64,000 nucleotides of DNA from an uncultured Aquimarina sp. (GCA_947502885.1 CANNBP010000002.1:434001-498000); one strand, 5' to 3'. Numbered from the stretch's first letter, positions 18,568 through 27,913 are shown. The notes: generated from the sequence alone by a model not told the origin. A program made the numbers and translations.

Positions 18568-19650
18568 ATGGAAAATAAGAAAGAACTTAGAAACTGGCTT
18601 ACAGATTATAATTTAGATCACCCTTTGGTAATAGGAGGCCCATGTAGTGCCGAAACTGAAGAACAAGTAGTTAAAATAGCTCACGAGCTTAAAGATTCGG
18701 ATGCAACTGTGCTTAGAGCTGGAATCTGGAAACCAAGAACAAGACCTGGTAATTTTGAAGGTGTTGGTGCATTAGGTTTAAAGTGGTTACAACGTGCAAA
18801 AGAAGAGACAGGAATGAAAATTGCTACCGAAGTGGCAAATCCACACCATGTTGAGCTTGCATTAGAACATGGAGTTGATATATTGTGGATCGGAGCGAGA
18901 AGTACAGTTTCTCCTTTTATAGTTCAAGATATTGCCGATGCATGTAAAGGTATTGATAACCCAGTTCTTATTAAAAACCCAATCAACCCAGATTTATCTT
19001 TGTGGTTGGGTGCTGTAGAACGTTTTTATACGGCAGATGTGAAAAACTTAGGAGTTATTCATAGAGGGTTTTCAACCTATGAAAAAACTAAGTATCGTAA
19101 TATTCCAGAATGGCAAATTCCGATTGATTTACAAAATCGTTTCCCTGATTTACCATTAATTTTAGATCCTTCGCATATAGCAGGAAGAAGAGATTTGATA
19201 TTTGACTTATCACAAACGGCTTTAGACTTAAACTTTGATGGTTTAATAGTAGAAGCTCATCATGATCCAGATAATGCATGGAGTGATGCTAAACAGCAGA
19301 TTACGCCAGATACATTGATCCAGTATATGAAAGATTTAAGAATCAGAAAAGAGATAGGAGAAGATGAAGCTTATCAAAAAGCACTTAGTGAATTACGTGC
19401 TAAAATTGATATTGCAGATAATCAATTGTTAGAAGTGTTATCAAAAAGAATGAAAATTTCTGATGAAATAGGGCAAGTTAAAGCAAAACAAAATGTTGCT
19501 ATTTTACAGTCTAAAAGATGGAATGAGATTTTAGGAAGAATGATTTTAGAAGGTCAGGATAATGGGTTAAGTGAAGAATTCATACTTCGTATCTATAAGG
19601 CTATACACCAAGAATCTATTAACCACCAGAAAAAAGTGGCTAGAGGATAA
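18568..19650 (+). CDS. Bifunctional DAHP synthase / chorismate mutase
   Basis: This 360-residue fusion has an N-terminal DAHP synthase domain (type I-beta; GGPCSAETEEQ, RAGIWKPRTRPG, LIKNPINPDLSLW, LDPSHIAGRRD) to about residue 260. A type II chorismate mutase domain (about 270-355; LRAKIDIADNQLLEVLSKRMKI, then QSKRW) follows. It thus catalyses the first step of the shikimate pathway and the branch-point step that makes prephenate, used by the upstream pheA and tyrA products. In related fusions the mutase domain confers prephenate or chorismate feedback. It is the last gene before a strong terminator. Confidence 0.95.
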   Translation: MENKKELRNWLTDYNLDHPLVIGGPCSAETEEQVVKIAHELKDSDATVLRAGIWKPRTRPGNFEGVGALGLKWLQRAKEETGMKIATEVANPHHVELALEHGVDILWIGARSTVSPFIVQDIADACKGIDNPVLIKNPINPDLSLWLGAVERFYTADVKNLGVIHRGFSTYEKTKYRNIPEWQIPIDLQNRFPDLPLILDPSHIAGRRDLIFDLSQTALDLNFDGLIVEAHHDPDNAWSDAKQQITPDTLIQYMKDLRIRKEIGEDEAYQKALSELRAKIDIADNQLLEVLSKRMKISDEIGQVKAKQNVAILQSKRWNEILGRMILEGQDNGLSEEFILRIYKAIHQESINHQKKVARG

Positions 19651-19655
19651 AAGTA

Positions 19656-19697
19656 ACAGCCACCTATTTGAAATTTTTAATAGGTGGCTGTCTTTTT
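19656..19697 (+). terminator. Terminator of the Phe/Tyr operon
   Basis: ACAGCCACCTATT and AATAGGTGGCTGT form a perfect 13-bp stem with a 10-nt loop, followed by CTTTTT. It starts 6 nt after the stop of the fusion gene. Confidence 0.93.
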
Positions 19698-19712
19698 ATA
19701 GGTTGTGTTGGG

Positions 19713-20168
19713 TTATTTTTTTCTTTTAAAAGTATAACGAGTAACATAAATACCATTACCATCACCTTTACCACCAAAACTTTCAACACCACTATTTACA
19801 AATGCAAGCTCCCAACCTTGAGATGACATATCATTAAGTTTTGAAGTTACAATAGCATCATTAGCCACAATGTTTTGAAAACGAATTCCACCAAGATTAT
19901 AGAAGTTTAAAAGTTTAGTTTCGTCAAAACCTTTTACACGAATCTCGCTACGATCAGATTTATTTCTTTTGTCTTTTTCGCCTGTTCGAGTAGAAGTAAA
20001 CTCTTTAAAATCTCTAGTTTCATTAGTCGTAAGCATTCTAGATCGACCTAAACCATTGGGTACAATTGATTCTATAACAGTTACGATTTGAAATTCATAA
20101 GCATCCTGAGCAAATGAAGAATTAAAACTTAATACACTAAGAGTTAGAAGTAATAAAAATTTTTTCAT
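19713..20168 (-). CDS. Secreted protein of unknown function with DUF4177-like ending
   Basis: This 151-residue protein has a signal peptide (MKKFLLLLTLSVLSFNSSFA) and a basic, Ser/Thr-rich middle (TRTGEKDKRNKSDRSEIR). The C-terminal part, VTSKLNDMSSQGWELAFVNSGVE, resembles the DUF4177 pattern of a Leu-rich helix followed by GWEL. I do not recognise a function. It is probably periplasmic and monocistronic, convergent with the aromatic operon and divergent from rsgA. Confidence 0.7.
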   Translation of the reverse strand: MKKFLLLLTLSVLSFNSSFAQDAYEFQIVTVIESIVPNGLGRSRMLTTNETRDFKEFTSTRTGEKDKRNKSDRSEIRVKGFDETKLLNFYNLGGIRFQNIVANDAIVTSKLNDMSSQGWELAFVNSGVESFGGKGDGNGIYVTRYTFKRKK

Positions 20169-20320
20169 AATGATTTTGAATAAGGTAATAATTAATAATT
20201 AATTTTTAAAGTTGGTAATAAGACAATAGTTGTGCCAAAAAAACATTATAATTTTACGTTTTTTTCTAATTATAAAAAAATTAAGCTTACAAAAATATTA
20301 ATAATTGCATCTTTGCATAT

Positions 20321-21280
20321 ATGACAGGTATTGTTTACAAATCTACGGGCAGTTGGTATACTGTAAAAACTGATAACGGAAAAACTTATGAATGCCGAAT
20401 AAAAGGTAAGTTCAGAATAAAAGGTATTAAAAGTACTAATCCCGTTGCAGTAGGAGATCTTGTAGATATTAAGTTAGAAACCAATAATGATACAAAAACT
20501 GGAGTCATAGAGTATATCCATGAAAGACAAAATTATATCATTAGAAAGTCTGTCAATTTATCCAAACAAACGCACATTATTGCTTCAAACATTGATGTTG
20601 CTTTCTTATTAATAACTCTAAATAATCCAACAACGTTTACCACATTTATTGATCGTTTTTTGGTAACTGCAGAAGCTTATGGTATAAGAGCTGTGTTACT
20701 TTTTAATAAAATAGATACATATAATGAAGATGAATTGTTAGAGGTGAAATACCTTGCAGCGCTTTACAGAAAAATTGGATATGAATGTGTTGGTATTTCT
20801 GCAAAATCTGGAAAAAATGTAGATAAAGTTAAGGCTATGATGAAAGATAAAACTTCTATGTTTTCTGGTCATAGTGGGGTAGGAAAATCGACTTTGATTA
20901 ATACAATTTCACCAGGATTACTTTTGAAAACGGCAGAAATAAGTGATCAACACCAACAAGGGCAGCATACAACGACATTTGCAGAAATGTTTGATATGGA
21001 TTTTGGAGCTAAGATTATTGATACTCCAGGGATTAAAGGTTTTGGAGTTGTAGATATGGATAAAGAAGAATTAGGAGATTATTTCCCTGAGTTTTTTGAG
21101 CTAAAATCAGAATGTAAATTTAATAATTGTTTGCATATAAATGAGCCTAAATGCGCAATAAAGGCTGCTTTGGATAACGAGGGAATACCATGGTCTAGGT
21201 ATAAGAGTTATTTGCAAATTCTTGAAGGTGAAGAGGAACATTACCGAAAAAACAACTATGACGAAGATCAAACGAGTTAG
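20321..21280 (+). CDS. rsgA: Ribosome small-subunit-dependent GTPase A
   Basis: This 319-residue circularly permuted GTPase checks late 30S subunit maturation. The order is an N-terminal OB fold (to about residue 75), then G4 LLFNKID, G5 GISAKSG, G1 GHSGVGKST, the G2 loop GQHTTT and G3 DTPGIKGFG. A C-terminal zinc site follows, CKFNNCLHINEPKC (Cys-x4-Cys-x-His-x5-Cys). All nucleotide-binding elements are intact. It stands alone, with an unknown secreted protein divergent from it. Confidence 0.96.
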   Translation: MTGIVYKSTGSWYTVKTDNGKTYECRIKGKFRIKGIKSTNPVAVGDLVDIKLETNNDTKTGVIEYIHERQNYIIRKSVNLSKQTHIIASNIDVAFLLITLNNPTTFTTFIDRFLVTAEAYGIRAVLLFNKIDTYNEDELLEVKYLAALYRKIGYECVGISAKSGKNVDKVKAMMKDKTSMFSGHSGVGKSTLINTISPGLLLKTAEISDQHQQGQHTTTFAEMFDMDFGAKIIDTPGIKGFGVVDMDKEELGDYFPEFFELKSECKFNNCLHINEPKCAIKAALDNEGIPWSRYKSYLQILEGEEEHYRKNNYDEDQTS

Positions 21281-21288
21281 AAAATACT

Positions 21289-21314
21289 ATTTTTTTTAAT
21301 CCATTAAAAAAAAT
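21289..21314 (+). terminator. AT-only hairpin after rsgA
   Basis: ATTTTTTTTAA and TTAAAAAAAAT form an 11-bp perfect stem around TCCA, 8 nt after the rsgA stop. It contains no GC pair, so its strength is doubtful. Confidence 0.4.
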
Positions 21315-21402
21315 ATCCAGAGTATTAAAAAATGAAACTCCTTCATTGTATACTTGCATCATTGTACAATACTATAAACATATTATATGGTCAAATTGGT
21401 TA

Positions 21403-21416
21403 ATTGATTAATCAAT
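21403..21416. promoter_or_regulatory. Palindrome in the rsgA-dtd intergenic region
   Basis: ATTGATTAATCAAT is a perfect 14-bp palindrome, flanked by GGTC at 21389-21392 and GACC at 21418-21421. It lies in the 309-nt gene-free gap before dtd and may be a protein-binding site. Nothing links it to a named regulator. Confidence 0.25.
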
Positions 21417-21501
21417 GGACCGATCGCTTTTGTTGAAACATATTGCTTTTTGATAGAAAAAATAGCGACGAATGTGTAGAAAAATCAAAAATAGGAGTAA
21501 C

Positions 21502-21535
21502 ATTTTGCTTAGGCAAGACATATACCTTAAGTATA
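21502..21535 (+). other. Two-hairpin element before dtd (copy 2)
   Basis: TTTTGC-TTAG-GCAAGA (21503-21518) is followed by TATAC-CTTAA-GTATA (21521-21535). It shares 15 identical bases with the element before metF, and the second stem is kept with a different sequence. It ends 54 nt before the dtd ATG. Confidence 0.35.
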
Positions 21536-21589
21536 GTATAATCAATGATAAGGTTATGGTAAAGAAGAATATATAATAGTTTAATAGAA

Positions 21590-22042
21590 ATGAGAGCAGT
21601 AATTCAAAGAGTTTCTGAGGCTTCAGTTAAGGTTGAAGAGCGGATTGTTTCAGAAATAAAGAAGGGTGTGTTAATCTTAATCGGTATTGAAGATAAAGAT
21701 ACAGAAGAAGATATACGATGGTTAACTGGAAAAATCGCACGCCTTAGAATATTCGAAGATGAGAATGGTGTTATGAATCGAAGTTTATTAGATGTTAAGG
21801 GGGATGCCATAGTAGTTAGTCAGTTTACGTTACATGCAAGTACAAAAAAAGGGAATAGACCTAGTTATCTTAGAGCAGCAAAACCAGATATAGCTATACC
21901 ATTATATGAACAATTCGTATCGCAACTAGAAATAGATATAAATAAAAAAGTGGGTACCGGAATTTTTGGAGCAGATATGAAAGTTTCTTTGCTTAACGAT
22001 GGTCCTGTTACAATATTAATTGATACAAAAAACAAAGAATAA
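21590..22042 (+). CDS. dtd: D-aminoacyl-tRNA deacylase
   Basis: This 150-residue enzyme hydrolyses D-amino acids (and glycine from tRNA-Ala) off tRNA, protecting translation. It begins MRAVIQRVSEASVKV and contains the catalytic SQFTLHAS motif and the Gly-cisPro motif in NDGPVTILIDT. Length and motifs are exactly those of the Dtd family. The following DUF3857 gene starts 15 nt later, so dtd probably heads an operon of dtd, two DUF3857 genes, a MazG-like gene, a small membrane protein and aroA. Confidence 0.97.
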   Translation: MRAVIQRVSEASVKVEERIVSEIKKGVLILIGIEDKDTEEDIRWLTGKIARLRIFEDENGVMNRSLLDVKGDAIVVSQFTLHASTKKGNRPSYLRAAKPDIAIPLYEQFVSQLEIDINKKVGTGIFGADMKVSLLNDGPVTILIDTKNKE

Positions 22043-22057
22043 ATACCTCCCCTAGAA

Positions 22058-23983
22058 ATGTTCCATATAAAAATCAAAATGCAACCAATTGTATTGGTTA
22101 TAGTAATGTTATGTGTTTTTTATACAAAAGCACAAGATGACTCTAAATTACAAGCAATTGTTCTCGATTCGGTTTTAACCAAAAATGCAAATGCTATTGT
22201 TAGATCAGAAGAAGTTGTAATTGAAGTTAATTCTGTAAACTCTATGATTGTTAAAACAAAAAGGATAGTTACTGTACTTAATAAACTAGGAGTAGGTTAT
22301 GCCGATTCATTTGAGAGTTATGATCCATCGAGGAAAATAATTCAAATAGAGGCAAGAATATATAACTCTTTTGGTAAAGAAATTAAGAAGTATAAAAAAA
22401 GCGATTTTAAGGATAGAAGTATGTATGATGGATCTTCTTTGGCCCGGGATGATAGAATGAAGTACTTTGATTATACGCCAGTTGGTTATCCATATACTTT
22501 GGCTTTTGAAAGTGAAGTAAAATGGGAAAATACTGCATTTATACCATATTGGAAACCGGTATTGGCATATTTTTTAAGTATAGAAAACTCATCATATAAA
22601 ATATTAAACCCAAAGCAAATTGATCTCAGAAGTCAAGAAGTTAATTTTGATGGGTACCCTATTAAAGTTGATAAATCGGATCATGAGATTTCATATTCAA
22701 TAGATAATATTCCTGTTAAATTACCAGAAAGTCATAGCCCAATTTTTAATAATATGGTCCCACGAGTTAGGGTGGCTTTAAATTACTTCAATCTTGAGGG
22801 AGTAGAAGGAACTGCTACTGATTGGAAATCTTTTGGGAAATGGGAGTATGATAATTTGATTTCAGGAAGAGATAAATTACCGAAGGAAACAGTTGAAGAA
22901 ATTAACCTTCTTGTGTCTGGAGTCAAAACAAAAAGAGAAAAAACGAAACGTATTTATGAGTATGTTCAAAATAAGACAAGATATATAAGTGTACAGTTGG
23001 GGATAGGTGGGTATATGCCTATGACAGCTGAAGATGTAGATCGCTTAAAATATGGTGATTGTAAGGCATTAACAAATTATACCATGGCCTTATTGAAAAC
23101 TCAAAAAATAGAATCATATTATACTTTGGTGTTTGCAAAGGAAAAAGAAAATATCGATCAAGAATTTGCTTCTTTACAAGGAAATCATGCAATACTTAAT
23201 GTGCCAGATGAAGAAGAAGATATTTGGTTAGAGTGTACTAGTCAAACGGCACCATTTGATTTTATAGGAGACTTTACAGATGATAGAAATGTTTTAGTAA
23301 TTAAGCCAGAAGGAGGAGAGATTAAACGAACAAAAAAATATCTACCTAAAGAGAATACATTGGTAACCAAGGCAGAGGTCTATATTAGATCAGATAAGTC
23401 AATGATGGCTAACGTTCATTCTGTATCCAAAGGATTGCAATATGATTGGCGATACCAAACAAAATTACAATCTATTAAAGATCAAAGGATACATTATAAA
23501 GAATATTGGGATTATATCACCAACTTAAATATTCAGTCCTTGGATTTGAACGATAATAAAGATGCTCCAAAGTATGAAGAAAAGTTAGTTGTAACTGCGG
23601 ATAATTATTGTAGTAAAGCAGGAAGTCGATTGCTTGTAACACCTAATGTGTTTAATAGGGATACGAGTACTATACCTAAATATGAAGAAAGAAAGACTCC
23701 TTTGGTTATATCAAGAGGTTACGTAGATAAAGACGAATATATCATACATATTCCCAAAGAATATAGTGTTGATAAAATACCAGAGGAAAAAACGCTAGAT
23801 ACACAATTTGGTAAGTATTCATGGGGATTAGAAAGGATTAGTGAATCTCAGATAAAGTTTAAAAGAAGTTTAGAAATTAAAGATGGTGTATTTCCTAAAG
23901 AGGAGTACGAAAAATATCGACAATTTAAATCGAAGATTAAGAAAATTGATAAATCAAAAATAGTATTAAAACAAAAAATATAG
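22058..23983 (+). CDS. DUF3857/transglutaminase-like secreted protein with intact catalytic residues
   Basis: This 641-residue protein has an N-terminal signal (hydrophobic stretch ending YTKAQD). I keep the first ATG because it supplies two Lys before the hydrophobic core. DUF3857 covers about residues 60-230 and a transglutaminase-like domain about 280-420. The catalytic Cys is at 335 (KYGDCKALTNYTMALL) and the His at 377 (GNHAILNV), with an acidic partner probable in WLECTSQ. A DUF3858-type beta domain follows. The protein should act in the periplasm or at the surface; no substrate is known. A longer paralogue without these residues follows 12 nt downstream. Confidence 0.88.
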   Translation: MFHIKIKMQPIVLVIVMLCVFYTKAQDDSKLQAIVLDSVLTKNANAIVRSEEVVIEVNSVNSMIVKTKRIVTVLNKLGVGYADSFESYDPSRKIIQIEARIYNSFGKEIKKYKKSDFKDRSMYDGSSLARDDRMKYFDYTPVGYPYTLAFESEVKWENTAFIPYWKPVLAYFLSIENSSYKILNPKQIDLRSQEVNFDGYPIKVDKSDHEISYSIDNIPVKLPESHSPIFNNMVPRVRVALNYFNLEGVEGTATDWKSFGKWEYDNLISGRDKLPKETVEEINLLVSGVKTKREKTKRIYEYVQNKTRYISVQLGIGGYMPMTAEDVDRLKYGDCKALTNYTMALLKTQKIESYYTLVFAKEKENIDQEFASLQGNHAILNVPDEEEDIWLECTSQTAPFDFIGDFTDDRNVLVIKPEGGEIKRTKKYLPKENTLVTKAEVYIRSDKSMMANVHSVSKGLQYDWRYQTKLQSIKDQRIHYKEYWDYITNLNIQSLDLNDNKDAPKYEEKLVVTADNYCSKAGSRLLVTPNVFNRDTSTIPKYEERKTPLVISRGYVDKDEYIIHIPKEYSVDKIPEEKTLDTQFGKYSWGLERISESQIKFKRSLEIKDGVFPKEEYEKYRQFKSKIKKIDKSKIVLKQKI

Positions 23984-23995
23984 ACTTTTAATAGA

Positions 23996-26026
23996 ATGAA
24001 AAAGTTACATAGAATAGTATTAGGGATATTAATATTGTGTTCTGTTACCAGTAAAGCACAGCAGTATAAGTTTGGTAAAGTATCAAAAGAAGAATTGCTT
24101 GAGAAATCATATAAACTAGATAGTTCTGCTAATGCAGCGGTATTATATGAAAATAAGAAAGTATTTTTTGAGTATAACGACGTTAAAGGATTTGAATTAG
24201 TAACAGAGGTATTTAAAAGAGTTAAGATTTATAACAAAGAAGGTTATGATTTTGCTACAGAGGAAATAGCATTATACAAAAGCCGAAATGTAGAAGAAGA
24301 AGTAGGTGGGTTAAAAGGAGTGACCTATAGTTTTATAAATAACAAGATTGTAGAGACTAAGTTAAAAAAAGATGGGATATTTAAAGAAGAAGTATCTGAT
24401 AACTATAATCAAGTCAAGTTTACAATGCCGTCATTAACAGAAGGAGCAGTAATAGAGTATAAGTATAGAATAAGATCACCTTTTACAAGAAATATTGACA
24501 AAATCAATTTACAGTATACTATTCCAATAAAGAAAATAGAGGTAAAAGTAGAAACCCCAGAATATTATAACTTCAAAAAGCGAACAATAGGATATCTTCC
24601 AATAAAAGTAAATGAAACTTTTAAGACAGGAAAGATTAATTTTAATACAAAGTATAGATCTGGAGGAGGAGGTATTGCTACAGGGGGAACAAAAACAAGT
24701 TATGCATACTCCACGTTAGATTATAGAATTGGTATTAATATAGTTAGTAAGACCGATGTTCCTGCTTTTAAAGTAGAGCCTTATGCGGGTAATTCTAATA
24801 ATTACTTGTCTTCAATTGTTTATGAATTACAGTATACTAAATTTCCTAGAAGTACTGTTAAGAATTATGCCACAACCTGGGAAGATGTGACAAAAAAAAT
24901 ATACGAAAACTCAAAATTTGGAGGAGAGCTAAAAAAAGTAAATTACTTTAAGGAAGAGATAGATCAGTTAGTCGATGGGGTTAATAATCCTACAGAAAGG
25001 GCAGCATTGATCTATAATTTTGTGAAAAGAAAAATGACATGGAATAGAAAAACGGGTGTGCTTACGAAGAAAGGCGTTAAAACAGCATATAAAGATGGAT
25101 CAGGTAACGCAGCAGAGATTAATTTAATGTTAACCTCAATGCTTAAATATGCTAAGCTTAATGCAAATCCAATATTGGTGAGTACAAGGGATAAGTTAAT
25201 TTCTTTATTTCCAACATTAGAAGGCTTCAATTATGTGATTACTCGTATAAAGTTTGCAAACGGAAATGTTTTATACTTAGATGGAACGGATAAGTATGGT
25301 CTTCCTAATATTCTTCCAAATAGAGTTATACAAGGAACGGCAAGAATTATATCAGAAAGTGGGAATTCAAGATACCTTAATTTAAGGCCAGGTAACACTT
25401 CTTCTAATCAATATATGATGTCTTATAATATTGATGAAGAAGGTGGGGTAAAAGGAAAAGTAAATATTCGACATATGGAATATTTAGCACATGGTTTTAG
25501 AGTAAATCATGGAGCAAAAAATAAAGAATCTCAAATCAAACGATTACAGAAGAAGTATGAAATTCCAGAACTTTTAAGTTATGAACTAAAAGGAGTGAAA
25601 GAATTTGGAAAAGGTGTAAATGAAAGGTTTGGTTTTGAATTAGAAGATCAAGTAGAGGCTATAGAAGATGAAATGTTTTTTACTCCATTATTGTTTCTTA
25701 AGGATAAAGAAAATGTTTTTAAATCAGATGAGCGTAAGTATCCTGTCGATTTTGCCTATGGATATTCGAATTCATATATGACAACAATAAACATTCCTGA
25801 AGGGTATGAAGTTGTTGAATTTCCAAAATCTGAAAAAATTAAAATGCCAGAGGGATTAGGAGAATTTTCTTTTATATCTTCGGCAGGAAATGGAACCGTA
25901 CAAATACGAGTAACAGAAACAATTAATACTCCTTTAATTTCGGCAGAATACTATCCAATTTTAAAAGAGTTTTATAATAAGTTGGTTATAAAAGAAAATG
26001 AGCAAGTAGTGCTTAAAAAAATATAA
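23996..26026 (+). CDS. DUF3857 protein with degenerate transglutaminase domain
   Basis: This 676-residue paralogue of the preceding protein has the same order: a signal peptide ending VTSKAQ, DUF3857, a transglutaminase-like region and a C-terminal beta domain. Where the neighbour has GDCKAL this protein has GSGNAAEINLML, and where it has GNHAIL this has GFNYVI. The catalytic Cys and His are therefore gone. The mature part contains no Cys at all. The Asp region YLDGTDK remains. It is probably a non-catalytic partner or binding protein for its neighbour. The 3-nt gap to the MazG-like gene suggests one transcript. Confidence 0.85.
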   Translation: MKKLHRIVLGILILCSVTSKAQQYKFGKVSKEELLEKSYKLDSSANAAVLYENKKVFFEYNDVKGFELVTEVFKRVKIYNKEGYDFATEEIALYKSRNVEEEVGGLKGVTYSFINNKIVETKLKKDGIFKEEVSDNYNQVKFTMPSLTEGAVIEYKYRIRSPFTRNIDKINLQYTIPIKKIEVKVETPEYYNFKKRTIGYLPIKVNETFKTGKINFNTKYRSGGGGIATGGTKTSYAYSTLDYRIGINIVSKTDVPAFKVEPYAGNSNNYLSSIVYELQYTKFPRSTVKNYATTWEDVTKKIYENSKFGGELKKVNYFKEEIDQLVDGVNNPTERAALIYNFVKRKMTWNRKTGVLTKKGVKTAYKDGSGNAAEINLMLTSMLKYAKLNANPILVSTRDKLISLFPTLEGFNYVITRIKFANGNVLYLDGTDKYGLPNILPNRVIQGTARIISESGNSRYLNLRPGNTSSNQYMMSYNIDEEGGVKGKVNIRHMEYLAHGFRVNHGAKNKESQIKRLQKKYEIPELLSYELKGVKEFGKGVNERFGFELEDQVEAIEDEMFFTPLLFLKDKENVFKSDERKYPVDFAYGYSNSYMTTINIPEGYEVVEFPKSEKIKMPEGLGEFSFISSAGNGTVQIRVTETINTPLISAEYYPILKEFYNKLVIKENEQVVLKKI

Positions 26027-26028
26027 GG

Positions 26029-26355
26029 ATGAATATTCAAAATGCACAAAAAGCGGTTGATGACTGGATCAAAACCCATGGGGTAAGGTATTTTAACGAA
26101 TTAACAAATATGGCACAACTTACTGAAGAGGTAGGAGAAGTTGCTAGAATTATCGCGCGGAGATATGGTGAACAGAGTGAAAAAGAAAGTGATAAAAATA
26201 AGGATTTAGGAGAGGAGCTAGCAGATGTATTATTTGTAGTTTTGTGTCTTGCAAATCAAACAGGAATTGATCTTCAGGAATCATTTGATAAAAAACTAGA
26301 TATCAAAACCAAAAGAGATCATGATCGTCATCATACAAATGAAAAATTAAAATAA
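26029..26355 (+). CDS. MazG-like nucleotide pyrophosphohydrolase
   Basis: This 108-residue all-alpha NTP-PPase has the metal-binding motifs EEVGEVAR and DLGEELADVLF, the Glu-x2-Glu and Glu-x2-Asp pairs that bind Mg. This short single-domain type hydrolyses nucleoside triphosphates, possibly damaged ones, to monophosphates. It lies tightly between the DUF3857 pair (2 nt) and a small membrane protein (1-nt overlap, TAATG), which indicates an operon rather than functional linkage. Confidence 0.9.
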   Translation: MNIQNAQKAVDDWIKTHGVRYFNELTNMAQLTEEVGEVARIIARRYGEQSEKESDKNKDLGEELADVLFVVLCLANQTGIDLQESFDKKLDIKTKRDHDRHHTNEKLK

Positions 26356-26609
26356 TGTTTACTTCGATACTTTCTTCCAAAAAATATTGGTCTTCTGTAT
26401 GCTTTATAGGTTTTGGTTTTGTGCTAATTTTTAGTGGTATAGAGTATTTTATGCAATATGGAGCTGGCAATTGGAGCTCGTTTGTAGAAGAACGAATTCA
26501 TCATGGATTATGGATGCGATATATTGTATCTAGAATTGTTGGAGGGTTAATGTACGGGATGATAATGGGGTATTATTTTGAATTAAGAAAACGAAAATCA
26601 AATCGATAA
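26355..26609 (+). CDS. Small membrane protein, unknown function
   Basis: This 84-residue protein has two predicted membrane segments (about residues 14-33, WSSVCFIGFGFVLIFSG, and 58-76, SRIVGGLMYGMIMGYYF). They are joined by a polar loop and followed by a basic tail (ELRKRKSNR), which would face the cytoplasm. I do not recognise a family. Its ATG overlaps the stop of the MazG-like gene and aroA starts 2 bp after its stop, so it is probably a real, co-transcribed gene. Confidence 0.7.
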   Translation: MFTSILSSKKYWSSVCFIGFGFVLIFSGIEYFMQYGAGNWSSFVEERIHHGLWMRYIVSRIVGGLMYGMIMGYYFELRKRKSNR

Positions 26610-26610
26610 T

Positions 26611-27846
26611 ATGAACTTGAATTTAGCATATATTTCGAATATAGAAAATAATAAATTACAGATAACTGGATCAAAAAGTGAAACGAATCGACTTCTGTTG
26701 CTTCAAGCTTTGTATCCCAATATTAGTATAGAAAATATATCAAATAGTGATGACTCAACTTTAATGCAAAAAGCACTAAAAAGTGATGATGTTACTGTAG
26801 ATATACATCATGCTGGTACCGCAATGCGATTTTTAACAGCCTATTTTTCAGTAAAAGAGGGGCGAGAAACGATCTTAACTGGTAGTAAGAGAATGAAAGA
26901 ACGACCAATTAAAATTTTGGTTGAAGCTTTACAACAAATAGGGAGTACAATAAGTTATGAAAATGAAGAAGGATACCCGCCAATACGTATACAAGGAAAA
27001 AAACCTAATAGTAATGCTGTTTCTCTTCAGGCAAATGTAAGTAGTCAGTATATATCTGCTTTAATGTTAATAGCTGCTTCGTTGCCAGGTGGATTAGAAA
27101 TTTCATTACAAGGAAAAGTCACTTCAGTGCCATATATAAATATGACATTAAGTTTATTAAGTGATGTTGGTATACAAGGTACGTTTAATAATAACCGTAT
27201 TGTAATACACCCTCAAAAAGAGGTGTCTTCAAAAGAATTAGTGGTCGAATCTGATTGGAGTTCTGCTTCTTATTTTTATAGCATTGTTGCATTATCAAAA
27301 AATGCGACTGTTACAATAGGAAGTTATAAAAAAGAGAGTTATCAAGGTGATGCGCAGTTGTCAGAAATATATAAGGCTCTTGGAGTAGAAACCTTTTTTG
27401 ATGAAGTAGAAAACACGGTTACTTTAAAAAATAAACCTGATTTTTCTCCTAAATCTATTGATAGTTTAGATCTGTCTAATTCTCCAGATATTGCACAAAC
27501 AATCGCAGTTACATGTTTAGGGCTTGGTATAGGTTGTTATCTTACAGGTTTACATACTTTAAAAATTAAAGAAACAGATAGACTTGAAGCCTTAAAGATC
27601 GAAATAGAAAAATTAGGTGGTAAAGTTCTTATAACTAATGATTCCTTAAGATTAGAACCAACAACAAGTATTAATAAGGATATAACTATAAGCACTTATC
27701 ATGATCATCGTATGGCTATGGCCTTTGCGCCTTTGGCATTAAGAACATCATTGTCTATAGAAGATGCCGATGTAGTATCAAAATCGTATCCTGACTTTTG
27801 GACTGACTTGGAAAAATTGGGTTTTAAGACTTTGGTTACTCAATAG
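26611..27846 (+). CDS. aroA: 3-phosphoshikimate 1-carboxyvinyltransferase (EPSP synthase)
   Basis: This 411-residue enzyme adds the enolpyruvyl group of PEP to shikimate 3-phosphate. Recognisable parts are SKSETNRLLLLQAL (Lys-Ser-x-x-x-Asn-Arg substrate site), HHAGTAMRFLTAYFS (PEP loop, with AGTAMRF corresponding to the classic NAGTAMR), SSQYISALMLIAASLPGG, ESDWSSASYFY and the C-terminal KETDRLEALKIEIEKLGG and DHRMAMAFAP. It is slightly shorter than E. coli AroA (427). It belongs to the same pathway as the attenuated operon 7 kb upstream but has no visible attenuator. A strong terminator follows. Confidence 0.96.
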   Translation: MNLNLAYISNIENNKLQITGSKSETNRLLLLQALYPNISIENISNSDDSTLMQKALKSDDVTVDIHHAGTAMRFLTAYFSVKEGRETILTGSKRMKERPIKILVEALQQIGSTISYENEEGYPPIRIQGKKPNSNAVSLQANVSSQYISALMLIAASLPGGLEISLQGKVTSVPYINMTLSLLSDVGIQGTFNNNRIVIHPQKEVSSKELVVESDWSSASYFYSIVALSKNATVTIGSYKKESYQGDAQLSEIYKALGVETFFDEVENTVTLKNKPDFSPKSIDSLDLSNSPDIAQTIAVTCLGLGIGCYLTGLHTLKIKETDRLEALKIEIEKLGGKVLITNDSLRLEPTTSINKDITISTYHDHRMAMAFAPLALRTSLSIEDADVVSKSYPDFWTDLEKLGFKTLVTQ

Positions 27847-27872
27847 AACTTTTGACTTAAAATTTAAGTATA

Positions 27873-27913
27873 AAAATACGCTCTCGAATTCAAGAAATCC
27901 GAGAGCGTATTTT
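27873..27913 (+). terminator. Terminator after aroA
   Basis: AAAATACGCTCTCG and CGAGAGCGTATTTT form a perfect 14-bp stem with a 13-nt loop, ending in TTTTGTTT. Confidence 0.92.
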
